Source: Arthrobacter sp. ISL-48
GTDB lineage: Bacteria; Actinomycetota; Actinomycetes; Actinomycetales; Micrococcaceae
Direction of reading: 5' to 3'
Assembly (NCBI RefSeq): GCF_018613805.1
Contig: NZ_JAGGPL010000013.1
Span: forward strand, 186,001 to 250,000
Length of the DNA stretch: 64,000 nt
The notes beneath the pieces were generated by a model that was given only the letters and a program-made list of their open reading frames with translations, had not been told where the DNA came from and ran no database searches. Shown here in pieces: positions 1 to 9,359 of this stretch (the first letter of the stretch is position 1; every line of letters begins with the position of its first letter). Both the position numbers and the translations under genes were made by a program.

Positions 1-613
1 GGCGGGTGTCGAAGTAGTTGAGCGGCAGCCGGTTCAGCTTCTTTTCAGTATCGTCCCGGAGCCGCCGGATCACCTTCATGACAAGGCGGTTCAAGACGTA
101 GCCCTGCAACCACAGGAAGATGTTCGCCACGAAGTACATCAGCAGCACGATGGAAATGAGGACTGTGAGCTTCTGGAAGTTGATCCCGGTGCCCGGCACG
201 AGTTCCATCCGGGAGACCATGTCGGCGAAGTTATCCTGGCCTTGCTGGCGCAGGCCGGCGACGAACTCGTCCTTGCTTGCGCCGGCCGGCAGCTGTTTGC
301 CGACTACCCCGCCGAAGATGACATCCATTGCCTGGCCCAGGATCTTGGGGGCGATGACGTTCAGGACAACGGAGACCACCACCAGGGCCACCACGGCGTA
401 GATGCCGAGTGCCTCAGGCTTCAGGAGACCTATCAGCCGCTTGGCAGAGGGCCAGAAGTGCTCAGCCTTTTTGGCCGGCATGCCTCCGAACATATCCCCG
501 TCAGCTTCAGAGGGCTTGTACTCCTCCTCGACGAAATCGTCGTCCTCCAGGACCTCCATTGGTGTTGCCGCTGTTTCCTCAGCCGTTGTCGAGTCCTTCT
601 TGTGGCCGCTCAT
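1..613 (-). CDS. ABC multidrug exporter half (TMD-NBD), partial
   Basis: This is the N-terminal part (about 204 codons) of a gene that runs off the left edge. It starts at ATG 613, overlapping the stop of the upstream ABC half-transporter by 4 nt (ATGA), so the two are translationally coupled. A charged, acidic N-terminal tail of about 60 residues precedes the first membrane segment (IYAVVALVVVSVVLNVI), followed by an extracellular loop and a second segment (LTVLISIVLLMYFVANIFLW), then the RRLRDDTEKKLNRLPLNYFD coupling region typical of type IV ABC exporters. The nucleotide-binding domain lies outside the window. Inference: it is the catalytically competent partner of the neighbouring half, forming a heterodimeric LmrCD/BmrCD-like drug or lipid exporter. 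Confidence 0.9.
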   Translation of the reverse strand, partial: MSGHKKDSTTAEETAATPMEVLEDDDFVEEEYKPSEADGDMFGGMPAKKAEHFWPSAKRLIGLLKPEALGIYAVVALVVVSVVLNVIAPKILGQAMDVIFGGVVGKQLPAGASKDEFVAGLRQQGQDNFADMVSRMELVPGTGINFQKLTVLISIVLLMYFVANIFLWLQGYVLNRLVMKVIRRLRDDTEKKLNRLPLNYFDTR

Positions 614-2343
614 GCCATTTCCTCCACGCTCAGCTGGGATTCAACAATTTCCTGATAGGTAGGCGAGGTTTCCAGCAGCTCCTCGTGAGTGCCCCTGTCC
701 ACGATCCTGCCGTTGTCCAGCACCAGAATCTGGTCCGCCTCGGTGATGGTGGAGATCCGCTGGGCCACGATGATCACGGTGGCGTCTGCGCTGACCGGCT
801 TCAGCGCGGCCCGGAGCCGGGCATCTGTGGCCACGTCCAAGGCTGAAAATGAATCGTCAAAAAGGTACACCTTGGGCGTGGTGACCAGGGCACGTGCGAT
901 GCAGAGCCGCTGTCGCTGGCCACCGGAGACATTGGTTCCACCCTGCGCAATGCGGGCGTTCAGGCCGTTCTTCTTTTCGCGGACAAAGTCCTCGCCCTGT
1001 GCCACGCGCAGGGCGTCCCACAGCTCCTGGTCAGTTGCTTCGGTCTTGCCGAAGCGCAGGTTGTGCTCGATGGTGCCGGAGAAGAGGTAGGGCCTTTGCG
1101 GAACCAGGGCCACGCGCTTGGTGATGTCGGCCCGGTCCAGCTTGCTGACCGGGACACCGTCCAGGAGGACCTCGCCTTCGGCAACGTCATACAGCCTCGG
1201 CAGCAGGGAAAGCAGGGAGGTTTTGCCGGCACCTGTTGATCCGATGATGGCCAAGGTCTCCCCGGGCTTGGCGGTAAAGCTGATGTTGCTGAGCACGGGC
1301 GATTCGGCGCCGGGGTAGGCGAACGTGACGTTCCGGTACTCCACAACACCGGCAAGCGCGGCTGGAGCCTCGGGCATTTCCGGGTCATGGATGGAGGGTT
1401 CGACGTCGAGCACCTCGCCGATACGGTCCGCACAGACCGAGGCCCGCGGGATCATCATGGCCATAAACGTGCCCATCATGACGGCGATGAGGATCTGCAG
1501 GAGGTACTGAAGGAAGGCCGTCAGGGACCCCACCTGCATGTCGCCGGAGTCAACGCGCTGCCCGCCGAACCACAGTACGGCGGCCGTGGACAGGTGCAGG
1601 ATCATGCCGATCGCGGGGAACATCAGGACAAACAGGGAGCCGATCTTCAAGGAGACGTCAGTCAGTTCCTTGTTGGCCTCGCCGAAACGTTCGGTTTCGT
1701 ACGGCTCCCGGACAAAGGCGCGGACCACCCTGATCCCGATGATCTGTTCCCGCAGGACGGCGTTGATGCCGTCGATCTTCTTCTGCATGGAACGGAACAG
1801 TGGCATGAGCCTGACCACCAGGTACCCGACCACCACGATCAGGAGCGGAACGGAGACCCACACCAGCCAGGACAGGCTGATGTCCTCCCGGAGCGCCATG
1901 ATGATGCCGCCGATGCACATGATCGGCGTGGCCACCATGAAGTTCAGCCCCATCAGCACCAGCATCTGGACCTGCTGGACGTCATTGGTGCCTCGGGTGA
2001 TGAGGGTGGGCGCGCCGAAGGTGTTGACGTCCTTGGCGGAGAAACTGGTGACCTTGCGGAACACGCCTCGCCGCAGGTCCCGCCCCACGGCCATGGCTGT
2101 CTTGGATCCGAAGTAAACACCGGCAATGGCGGTGCCCACCTGGACGAAGGCAACCAGGAGCATCACGCCTCCGGTGCGCCAGATGAAGTCCGTGTCCCCA
2201 CGGGAGACGCCTTCGTCGATGATCTGGGCGTTCAAGCTGGGGAGGTAAAGAGCAGCAATGGTGGACGCCAGCTGGAAAAGAATGACGGCCACGATGTACG
2301 GCATATACGGCTTGGAGTAGCGCCGTATGAGGGTGAGAAGCAT
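610..2343 (-). CDS. ABC multidrug exporter half with degenerate Walker B
   Basis: A 577-residue fused TMD-NBD exporter. Six membrane segments occupy roughly residues 15-300. The NBD carries Walker A GSTGAGKT (about 368-375), the signature VSGGQ (about 472-476) and a Walker B reading YLFDDS, where the catalytic glutamate is replaced by aspartate. That replacement is characteristic of the inactive-site half of heterodimeric ABC exporters. ATG 2343 is preferred over GTG 2349 because AAGGA lies 9 nt upstream of the ATG and only about 3 nt from the GTG. It overlaps the next gene by 4 nt. The 196 bp upstream (2344-2539) holds the presumed promoter and no other gene that I see. Confidence 0.92.
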   Translation of the reverse strand: MLLTLIRRYSKPYMPYIVAVILFQLASTIAALYLPSLNAQIIDEGVSRGDTDFIWRTGGVMLLVAFVQVGTAIAGVYFGSKTAMAVGRDLRRGVFRKVTSFSAKDVNTFGAPTLITRGTNDVQQVQMLVLMGLNFMVATPIMCIGGIIMALREDISLSWLVWVSVPLLIVVVGYLVVRLMPLFRSMQKKIDGINAVLREQIIGIRVVRAFVREPYETERFGEANKELTDVSLKIGSLFVLMFPAIGMILHLSTAAVLWFGGQRVDSGDMQVGSLTAFLQYLLQILIAVMMGTFMAMMIPRASVCADRIGEVLDVEPSIHDPEMPEAPAALAGVVEYRNVTFAYPGAESPVLSNISFTAKPGETLAIIGSTGAGKTSLLSLLPRLYDVAEGEVLLDGVPVSKLDRADITKRVALVPQRPYLFSGTIEHNLRFGKTEATDQELWDALRVAQGEDFVREKKNGLNARIAQGGTNVSGGQRQRLCIARALVTTPKVYLFDDSFSALDVATDARLRAALKPVSADATVIIVAQRISTITEADQILVLDNGRIVDRGTHEELLETSPTYQEIVESQLSVEEMA

Positions 2344-2539
2344 GCCCACGGGTCCTTAGGAAGAGAGCGCGATTGGTGAGAGTAAGTAGTAACAGCGAGG
2401 GCTGACATTCTTAGCCTTCCCACTCTACGAAATCCTTAGCTCCAGCGAAACGTCCGTGGCAAAAGATCATCCAATCGGAGTACTTTTTCTCGCCAGCCAC
2501 TCTGCTCTCCGGCAAACCGCCTCCGGCTGAGTGCCGATT

Positions 2540-4609
2540 TTATGCTCCGGAGTCCTCCGTGCCGTGCTGCTTGCCTCCGGCCGCCAGGTAGTGCGCGGCC
2601 GCCTTCTGCAGTTTCCGTTCCTTGCCAAGTTCCTTTGCGATGGCCTTGAGCATGGACGCCGCCTTGGCTTGTTCGTCCGCGATAACCTGCTGGGCCTCGG
2701 CCTGCCGGTGCACGGCACTCATTGCGGCGGACAGTTGGAGTTGCTGTTCGGCGAGCAGTTTCTGGGTCTCCATGATCAGCGGTACCACCTCGGCGGACGT
2801 CAGCGTCGAGCGTCTTTCGTTGCTGGCCTGCCGCCTCAGCACCTCGACAAACTCCCGGTCGATATCGTCGACGTCGGTTGTTGAGGCGGGGTCCGTCGTC
2901 GGACGTCCAGCCGAACGAGCGGCAGGAGCTGCCGCGGATGCCAGTGGTTCCGGCACGTCGGAAGGTCCGCTGCCGGCGGCGTCCGCGTCCGGGCTGCTTG
3001 CAGCCTCCGGCCGGATGTCGACGGTCCGGCGGAGCGGCTTCTCCTTGATGAAGAGGACAGAAATCAACGCGACCACAGCGATGATGGCGGAAATCAGGAA
3101 GATCTGTGCCGTGGCATCCCCGTAGGCCGCCCGCATGATCTCGCGGATGGGTGCGGGGAGGTCCACCAGGTCCATGCTGGCCCCGGACGCGTCGCCCTGC
3201 ACCGGGATATTGGCGGCAACCAGGCCCTCTTTCGCCAATTGGGTGACGCGTGAGCCGAGGATAGCCCCAAGGACTGACACGCCAATCGCGCCGCCGACTG
3301 ACCGGAAGAAGGCCACCGATGCGCTGGCGGTACCGATGTCAGAGGCCTTGACGGTGTTCTGCACGGCGAGGACGAGGTTCTGCATCACCATGCCCAGTCC
3401 CAGCCCGAGCACCGCGGTGTAGATTCCTGTCCCCCAGAGTTCCGTGGTGTGGTCGATGGTGCCGGTCAAGCCGAGTCCGGCGATCAGCAGGAAGGAACCG
3501 GCAACCAGGTACCGCTTCCATTTGCCCGTGCGGCTGATCAGCTGGCCAGAGACAACGGAACCAATGAGGTTGCCCGCGATCATCGGCAGTGTCAGCAGGC
3601 CGGCTTCAGTGGGGGTGGCGCCGCGGGCTACCTGGAAATACTGGCCCAGGAATGTCGACGAACCGAACATGGCGACTCCGACTGCCACCGATGCCAGGAT
3701 GGCCAGGGCTGTGGTCCGTTCGGAGATGATTTTGAGCGGAATGATCGGCTGCTGGACCTTGGACTCCACCAGCACCAGCAGCCCCAGCAGCAGGACGCCG
3801 CCGCCCACCATCGCCGCCGACTCCCAGGACCACCAGTCGTAGTAGTCGGGGTTGCCGGCGAAAGACACCCAGATCAGCAGGAGGCTGACCCCTGACGTGA
3901 GCAGGATGGAACCAAGCCAGTCAATCTTCGCCGGGCGCCTGACATGCGGAACCTTCAAGGTGATCTGGAGCAGGATCAGGGCCACCACGGCGAGCGGAAC
4001 GCAGACAAAGAAGGTCCAGCGCCAACCCAGCGGGCTGTCCACGATGAACCCGCCCAGAAGCGGGCCCCCGGCGGTGCCAACGGCCATCACGCCGCCCATG
4101 TAGCCTGAGTACTTCCCGCGGTCCCGGGGCGGGATCATGGAACCGATGATGGCCTGCGCCAAGGCAGTGAGGCCGCCCATGGCTACGCCCTGGATCACCC
4201 GGGCAGTCAGCAGCAAGGGGATGGTCTCGGACAGGCCCGCCATGACGGAGCCCGCGACAAACACGACGATGCTGAGCTGGACCAGGACCTTCTTGTTGAA
4301 CAGGTCGGCGAGCTTGCCCCAGATGGGAGTGGTGGCTGCGTTGGCCAGCAGCGCGGCAGTGATGACCCAGGCGAAATCAGTCTGGGTGCCCTTGAGCTCA
4401 GACATGATGGTTGGCAACGCATTCGCCACGATAGTGCTGCTGAGGATGGCGGTGAAGAACGCGGCCAGGAGCCCGGTCAGGGCTTCCATGATCTGCCGGT
4501 GCGACATCACCTGCCCCGGCTCCCCTGCAGGCGGGGGCGTGACAGGTGCGGGTGGTGACGATGCTGGGCGGGTGGCCGTTGATGCCGGTGCGGCGGCGTG
4601 GCTTGCCAT
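2540..4609 (-). CDS. DHA2-family MFS drug exporter with long coiled-coil tail
   Basis: A 689-residue proton-driven exporter of the EmrB/QacA (DHA2, 14-TM) type. Visible marks are the loop 2-3 motif GKLADLFNKK, the antiporter-like stretch GGPLLGG, and an LGWRWTFFVCVPLA segment usual for DHA2 proteins. A Pro/Ala-rich N-terminal tail of about 35 residues precedes TM1. Unusually, about 165 residues follow the last membrane segment: a Pro/Ala/Ser-rich linker, then a Gln/Ala/Lys-rich heptad-like stretch that should form a cytoplasmic coiled coil. AGGAG sits 7 nt before ATG 4609. It follows the MarR gene by 10 nt on the same strand, so it is probably repressed by that regulator. The substrate is unknown. 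Confidence 0.92.
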   Translation of the reverse strand: MASHAAAPASTATRPASSPPAPVTPPPAGEPGQVMSHRQIMEALTGLLAAFFTAILSSTIVANALPTIMSELKGTQTDFAWVITAALLANAATTPIWGKLADLFNKKVLVQLSIVVFVAGSVMAGLSETIPLLLTARVIQGVAMGGLTALAQAIIGSMIPPRDRGKYSGYMGGVMAVGTAGGPLLGGFIVDSPLGWRWTFFVCVPLAVVALILLQITLKVPHVRRPAKIDWLGSILLTSGVSLLLIWVSFAGNPDYYDWWSWESAAMVGGGVLLLGLLVLVESKVQQPIIPLKIISERTTALAILASVAVGVAMFGSSTFLGQYFQVARGATPTEAGLLTLPMIAGNLIGSVVSGQLISRTGKWKRYLVAGSFLLIAGLGLTGTIDHTTELWGTGIYTAVLGLGLGMVMQNLVLAVQNTVKASDIGTASASVAFFRSVGGAIGVSVLGAILGSRVTQLAKEGLVAANIPVQGDASGASMDLVDLPAPIREIMRAAYGDATAQIFLISAIIAVVALISVLFIKEKPLRRTVDIRPEAASSPDADAAGSGPSDVPEPLASAAAPAARSAGRPTTDPASTTDVDDIDREFVEVLRRQASNERRSTLTSAEVVPLIMETQKLLAEQQLQLSAAMSAVHRQAEAQQVIADEQAKAASMLKAIAKELGKERKLQKAAAHYLAAGGKQHGTEDSGA

Positions 4610-4619
4610 GTATCTGCTC

Positions 4620-5099
4620 CTAGGAGGTGTGGGTGGTAGTTATGGGTCCGGCCGCCTTTGCCCGGGCTGAATGCTTGAGCGATTCAGAAAGCTTCTTCAG
4701 GGTTCGTGCCGTAGCTTCGGCGTCTTCCTGGCTCCAGTCCTGGAGATACTCCTGCAATTTGGCAGCGCGCTGCTCTTCGATCTGCCTGAGTTTGTCCACG
4801 CCCGGTTGCGTCAAGGCGACCAACTGGGCCCGGCCGTCGTCGGGATCCGGTCGCCGGATGACGTAGCCCTGGTCTTCAAGGTCCGCGATATGACGGCTGA
4901 GAACCGGTGCGCTGACGCCAAGCCGTTCGGCCAGATGCGTGGCGCGCGATTCCCCCTCCCCCACGAACCTGAGCACACCCTGCAGCGCGACGCCCGTGTC
5001 CTTCCCCCGCAGACTTGCGGCGGCAATGCACTTCACGACGCGCTGCAGGTCAAAGATCCTGTACACGAGGTCTGCTGCTGTATCCGGCTCAACTGCCAT
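4620..5099 (-). CDS. MarR-family transcriptional regulator
   Basis: A 159-residue winged-helix repressor. The core reads ATHLAERLGVSAPVLSRHIADLEDQGYVIRRPDPDDGRAQLVALTQ, the usual MarR recognition helix followed by a D-x-R wing. I start it at ATG 5099, which has GGAGGAG 10 nt upstream; an in-frame TTG at 5135 lies inside the putative operator and is less likely. It is first in a two-gene unit with the DHA2 exporter. Inference: ligand binding by the regulator relieves repression of the exporter and of its own gene. Confidence 0.92.
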   Translation of the reverse strand: MAVEPDTAADLVYRIFDLQRVVKCIAAASLRGKDTGVALQGVLRFVGEGESRATHLAERLGVSAPVLSRHIADLEDQGYVIRRPDPDDGRAQLVALTQPGVDKLRQIEEQRAAKLQEYLQDWSQEDAEATARTLKKLSESLKHSARAKAAGPITTTHTS

Positions 5100-5122
5100 G
5101 GCTCTGAGCTCTCCTCCATTGT

Positions 5123-5135
5123 TTGCCTTAGGCAA
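5123..5135. promoter_or_regulatory. Palindromic MarR operator candidate
   Basis: TTGCCTTAGGCAA is a 13-bp palindrome with one central base. It lies 24-36 bp upstream of the marR ATG, where a repressor would block its own promoter. MarR proteins controlling DHA2 exporters in actinobacteria often bind TTGCC-n-GGCAA sites. The assignment is by position and symmetry only. Confidence 0.6.
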
Positions 5136-5285
5136 CTATACAGGACGATGGTTACTTCGGGAAACTAAAGAGGTGTGCGAGGGGTCACTCACCTTAAACA
5201 CCGAAGCGCGAACGGGCAGCCAGCCCTCAAAGTCGCTTTGAGAGGGGATTAGCTGCCAGTTCGCGCCGTGGGAGTGGGTTGTTGT

Positions 5286-7004
5286 TCAGCAGTCCAGGTG
5301 GGTGGGTCCGAACATCTTGAGCAGCGTTTCGACGACGACGACGGTGGGCCCGTCCGCGGCGAAGCCCGCCTTCAGGGCGTCCCCCACATTCTCGGGGGCA
5401 ACCCGCGTGGCCGGCACACCGAACGCTTCGGCGAGCCTGACGAAGTCCGGGCGTGCGAGCTCGGTGGCGGTGGCCTTGCCGAACGCGTCCACCATGTATT
5501 CGCGCAGGATGCCGTAGCCGCCGTCGTCCACAATCAGCCAGGTGACGGGGACGTTGTGCTGCTTGGCCGTGGCCAGTTCGGAGATGGAGTACATGGCCGA
5601 GCCGTCGCCGGATACTGCGAGCACCCGGCCTAGCTTCCCTACGGTCTCCAGTCCCACGGCACCTCCGATGGCTGCCGGGAAGGCGTAGCCCAGACCTCCG
5701 GCGCCCTGGGCCGAATGAAACTGGCCCTCCCGGGCGTCCCAGCAGCTCCATGCCCAGTAGGACGAGATGGTCATGTCCCAGAAGGTCTGCATGTCCGCGG
5801 GAACGGCGTCCCGGATGTCAGCCATGAATTTGAGTTCCTTGGCGAGGTCCTGGGACTCAAGCCTGGCGCGCACCTTCGCGAGGGACTCCTTCACCAGGTC
5901 CTCCGGCGAGCGGCCATGCCAGCTTCGGGCGGGCAGGGGTTCAACCGGCAGGGCATCGTCGAGCGCTTCAGCCAGGGCAGCCAGGGCCTGACCGGCGTCC
6001 GCGCGGATACCGAGGCCGGGCCGGTTTGATTCGAGCACGCGGGGCTCGGCGTCGATCTGGATGATCCGGCCGCGGGGCTCGAACGTGAAGTAGTTGGACG
6101 TGACCTCGCCCAGGGACGAGCCGATCACCACCAGGACGTCCGCATCTTCCAGGACGTCAGTCATGTACCGGTCCTCGATCCAGGACTGCAGGGACAGCTC
6201 GTGGTCCCAGGGAAACGCGCCGTTGCCACCTGGAGTGCAGATCACTGGTGCACGGAGTTTCTCGGCGATGGAGAGGAGTGATTTCTCGGCCCGGCCGCGG
6301 CGTGTGCCGCCGCCGGCGATGATGGCGGGACGTTCCGCCGTCGACAACCATTTCACTGCTTCCCGGACGAGTTCCACACGCGGCGGATTGTCCGCCGCTT
6401 CGGCCAGCGCATCCTCCACCGGCGGAACCATAATCGGGTCCAGCAGGACGTTCTGCGGGATTTCCAGCCAGACCGGGCCCTGCGGCGAGGAGATGGCTTC
6501 GGTCCAGGCGTCCTGGATGGCCGACGGGATGCCGGACGCGTGCTGGATCAGGCGCTGGCTCTTGGTGACGTTCGCGGCAGAGGCCTTCTGGTCATCCAGT
6601 TGGTGGAGCATGCCCTTGCGCCGTGCTCCCAGTCCTTCCAACGGAATCTGGCTGGCCACGACCACCATGGGCACGCCCGTTGCATATGCTTCCTGCAGCC
6701 CGGCGAGGGAGGTCAGCGCTCCGGGGCCCGTGGACAGGAACAGCACGCCCACCTCGCCCGTGGCGCGGGAATAGCCGTCTGCCGCGAAGGCGCTGTTGTT
6801 CTCCAACCGGGAAGACACGAAGTGCAGGTTGCCGCGGCCCATGGCATCAAAAAGGCCCAGGGCGTGCTGGCCCGGAATACCAAAGACTGTCTTGGCACCC
6901 AGCGCCTCAAGCGTCTCGACGACGAGGTCCCCGCCGTTCCGCACGTCCGAACCTGTCTTGTCCCCTGAGGTTGCAGCTGCTGTCTCCGGATCGAAATCGA
7001 TCAC
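5286..7004 (-). CDS. ThDP-dependent decarboxylase/acetolactate-synthase-like enzyme
   Basis: A 572-residue thiamine-diphosphate enzyme with the three-domain POX/ALS fold. The activating glutamate is in [15 protein letters not shown] (about E68). The ThDP motif starts at GDGSAMYS (about 466) and ends VDDGGYG, with Asp-Asp in place of the usual Asn-Asn. The start is GTG 7004, overlapping the ureohydrolase stop by 4 nt (GTGA), so the two are co-translated. Context suggests an AruI-like 2-ketoarginine decarboxylase, which would yield 4-guanidinobutyraldehyde and, after oxidation, the substrate of a guanidinobutyrase. This is inference: no aminotransferase or aldehyde dehydrogenase is adjacent. 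Benzoylformate decarboxylase- or sulfoacetaldehyde-acetyltransferase-like roles are not excluded. Confidence 0.85.
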   Translation of the reverse strand: MIDFDPETAAATSGDKTGSDVRNGGDLVVETLEALGAKTVFGIPGQHALGLFDAMGRGNLHFVSSRLENNSAFAADGYSRATGEVGVLFLSTGPGALTSLAGLQEAYATGVPMVVVASQIPLEGLGARRKGMLHQLDDQKASAANVTKSQRLIQHASGIPSAIQDAWTEAISSPQGPVWLEIPQNVLLDPIMVPPVEDALAEAADNPPRVELVREAVKWLSTAERPAIIAGGGTRRGRAEKSLLSIAEKLRAPVICTPGGNGAFPWDHELSLQSWIEDRYMTDVLEDADVLVVIGSSLGEVTSNYFTFEPRGRIIQIDAEPRVLESNRPGLGIRADAGQALAALAEALDDALPVEPLPARSWHGRSPEDLVKESLAKVRARLESQDLAKELKFMADIRDAVPADMQTFWDMTISSYWAWSCWDAREGQFHSAQGAGGLGYAFPAAIGGAVGLETVGKLGRVLAVSGDGSAMYSISELATAKQHNVPVTWLIVDDGGYGILREYMVDAFGKATATELARPDFVRLAEAFGVPATRVAPENVGDALKAGFAADGPTVVVVETLLKMFGPTHLDC

Positions 7005-8086
7005 TGTCCGTACTCCCTGGTGCCGGCGCCCGTGCTGGCCGCGAAGCCGGCAGGCTGGCGGACCTCCTGGCCCAGTGCCTGTGCGGCATAACCGTTGGCG
7101 GCGCCGAAACGGTCGCCTTCAACGGCATTGTCCGCCATCAGCGTCACCAGCTCATAGGCAACATGACTGGCGGCCACACCCGTGATCTCGGCGTGGTCGT
7201 AGGCCGGGGCCACTTCGACAATGTCCGCCCCGACCAGATTCATGCCACGGAAACCGCGGATGATCTCCAGCAGTTCGCGGCTGGTGATGCCGCCAGCTTC
7301 GGGAGTGCCGGTGCCGGGAGCGTGCGCTGGGTCCAGAACATCGATGTCCACTGAAATGTAGAGCGGACGGTTGCCGATCCGGTCCCGCACCTTGGCCACG
7401 GTCTCCAGGACGCCCTGATAATAGACGTCCGCGGAGGTGACGATTCCGAACCCGAAGCGGTGGTCGTCGTCGAGGTCCTTCTTGCCGTACAGCGGACCGC
7501 GGGTTCCGATGTGACTGATGGCTTCAGTGTCCAGAATGCCCTCCTCCACCGCCCGGCGGAACGGGGTGCCGTGCGTGTATTCCGCGCCGAAGTAGGTGTC
7601 CCACGTATCCAGGTGGGCATCAAAGTGCAGCATCGCTATGGGGCCACCGGCACGCTCGGCGGCTGCACGGAGCAGCGGCAGGGCTATGGTGTGGTCCCCG
7701 CCGAGCGTTACGAGCTTACTGCCGGCCGCAGTGAGATCCAGGGCGTTCTGCTGGACGGTTTCGATGGCCTCGTTGATGTTGAAGGGGTTGACGGCCATGT
7801 CGCCGGCATCCGCCACCTGGACGTTCTCGAAGGGGCTGACGTCCCAGGCCGGGTTGTACGGGCGGAGCAGGCGGCTGGCTTCGCGAACGTGGTTGGCCCC
7901 GAACCTCGCACCGGGACGGTAGGACACGCCGGAGTCGAAGGGGACGCCCACTACGGTGATGTCAGCCCTGGCCACCTGGTCCAGGCGCGGAAGGCGGGCA
8001 TAGGTGGCGGCGCCGGCATAGCGCGGGATGCGGGATGAATCGATGGGGCCAAGGTTGCCGTTGGCTTCGATGCGCAGCTCTTCCAA
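7001..8086 (-). CDS. Ureohydrolase: guanidinobutyrase or agmatinase
   Basis: A 361-residue arginase/agmatinase-superfamily enzyme that cleaves a guanidino group to urea and an amine. All Mn ligands are visible: GGDH (about 129-132), DAHLD (about 156-160) and SVDIDVLDP (about 245-253). The start is TTG 8086, with GGAG in the leader. It is coupled by overlap to the ThDP enzyme downstream. The agmatinase family also includes guanidinobutyrases, known from Arthrobacter and Pseudomonas, and the partner enzyme favours 4-guanidinobutyrate over agmatine as substrate. The symporter and HTH-cupin regulator further right may supply uptake and control. Confidence 0.9.
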   Translation of the reverse strand: MEELRIEANGNLGPIDSSRIPRYAGAATYARLPRLDQVARADITVVGVPFDSGVSYRPGARFGANHVREASRLLRPYNPAWDVSPFENVQVADAGDMAVNPFNINEAIETVQQNALDLTAAGSKLVTLGGDHTIALPLLRAAAERAGGPIAMLHFDAHLDTWDTYFGAEYTHGTPFRRAVEEGILDTEAISHIGTRGPLYGKKDLDDDHRFGFGIVTSADVYYQGVLETVAKVRDRIGNRPLYISVDIDVLDPAHAPGTGTPEAGGITSRELLEIIRGFRGMNLVGADIVEVAPAYDHAEITGVAASHVAYELVTLMADNAVEGDRFGAANGYAAQALGQEVRQPAGFAASTGAGTREYGQ

Positions 8087-8392
8087 AGGGAGGCCTCTCC
8101 TTCGAGGATTGATCAGGCGGTGTGACTGTCATCATACCCTAAGTTGCCCTCTGTGCATCAGCCGTTTACAAGATCACGCTGGTTGCAGGCAGCACCTGAG
8201 CGCTCCGGCCCACTTACTTCTCCCCTACCACCCCGTCCGCCCGCTCCTGCCACGTGATGTAAGGGTTCGGCGGCCGGGGCCGTCGGCAGAACCAGTGGCA
8301 ACTGGGCAGGAAGGTACAGGACCCGGCCAGCGCTATCCACATACAGATGGTTCCGCATTCCGCACCCGGCACGGGCCACGTGCAATGGCAGG
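8087..8392. other. Intergenic region between divergent genes
   Basis: These 306 bp separate the divergent ureohydrolase and DUF559 genes and must hold both promoters. I find no convincing open reading frame, strong inverted repeat or RNA element here. Confidence 0.5.
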
Positions 8393-9223
8393 ATGGAGAT
8401 CCTCGATTACCTGGAACACACCGGTGGAGTTGCCCGTTCTGCCCAACTTCTAAACGCCGGGTACTCACGGCGGGACCTTGGAAGGCTGGCGGGCCTCGGG
8501 GCCACTCAGCCCAGGCGCGGAGTTTTTGTGTTGCCTGGCTGCGACGAAGGCCTTGCCGCAGCCATCCGGCACAACGGCAGGCTCACGTGCGCCAGCGCCG
8601 CCGGCCACTACGGACTCTGGCTGCGAAAAGTGCCGGAACGGCTTCATCTGGCTTGCAACCACGGTCACGGCAAGGGCTTCATCCGGCACCGGACGGTCAG
8701 GTTCGACGGCCATCCGGGGCTACCGGTGGCCGCCGTGGAGGACGTGGCTTTGCACGCACTGGGCTGTCTGCCACCACCGTCGTCCACTGCGCTGGCTACA
8801 TCGGCCATCCGGCTACACGGCGTGCCGCTCGAGCTACTTAAGGACCAGTTGCGGGCGGACCGGTCAGGAACCGCTCTTCGGGTGCTGCGGGAGCTGGATT
8901 TGCGGGCCGAATCCATCGTGGAGGTTGATGCCCAGCACCTGTTCCGGAGCAACAGCATTGAATATGAGGCCCAGGTGTTCCTGCCTTGCATCGGGCGAGT
9001 GGACTTTCTCCTTGCCGGGTTCCTGATCGTGGAAATCGACGGGTTCGCCTTCCATTCAAAGCGCGGGGACATGCTCAAAGACCGAGACAGGAACAACACG
9101 TCAACGGTTCGGGGCTTCGCCGTACTCCGCTATATGCCGGAGCAGATCTGGTTCAACCCGGAGCGGGTACTGGCGGAAATCCGAGCCGTCCTTGCCGCCG
9201 GGCCGCGATTCCCTACCCAATGA
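8393..9223 (+). CDS. AbiEi-like antitoxin-domain / DUF559 protein
   Basis: A 276-residue protein in two parts. The N-terminal 60 residues (MEILDYLEHTGGVARSAQLL, then GYSRRDLGRLAGLG and QPRRGVFVL) resemble the winged-helix domain annotated as type IV AbiEi antitoxin. The C-terminal part (IEYEAQVFLPCIGRVDFLLAGFLIVEIDGFAFHS) matches the DUF559/VSR-like nuclease fold, with the D-x(n)-E-I-D-G core from about residue 215. Such solo proteins are common in Arthrobacter genomes. No AbiEii toxin is adjacent, so a toxin-antitoxin role is not supported. It interrupts the guanidino module on the opposite strand. Confidence 0.8.
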   Translation: MEILDYLEHTGGVARSAQLLNAGYSRRDLGRLAGLGATQPRRGVFVLPGCDEGLAAAIRHNGRLTCASAAGHYGLWLRKVPERLHLACNHGHGKGFIRHRTVRFDGHPGLPVAAVEDVALHALGCLPPPSSTALATSAIRLHGVPLELLKDQLRADRSGTALRVLRELDLRAESIVEVDAQHLFRSNSIEYEAQVFLPCIGRVDFLLAGFLIVEIDGFAFHSKRGDMLKDRDRNNTSTVRGFAVLRYMPEQIWFNPERVLAEIRAVLAAGPRFPTQ

Positions 9224-9359
9224 CGTGCAGTCACGCCCACTTACTCGAGCGGGTCAGCCCGGAATGCGCAGCAGGCCCGCGGCATCACGCAGGTGCCGGA
9301 AGAGACTCCTGAAGCAAGTGGGCAGGAACGACATGGGCCACCCACGGAGAGCGCGGCGG

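Noticed and set aside
1387..2379. Long plus-strand frame opposite the ABC exporter
   Set aside because: It is rich in His, Asp, Gly and Gln, has no start signal, and mirrors a well-supported minus-strand gene; it is a GC-bias shadow.
5099..5135. N-terminal extension of the first MarR protein from TTG 5135
   Set aside because: It lies across the palindromic operator, and ATG 5099 has a strong GGAGGAG upstream.
8393..9223. Type IV toxin-antitoxin system (AbiEi-like domain)
   Set aside because: No AbiEii-type toxin gene flanks it, and the C-terminal DUF559 nuclease-like part is typical of widespread solo proteins.
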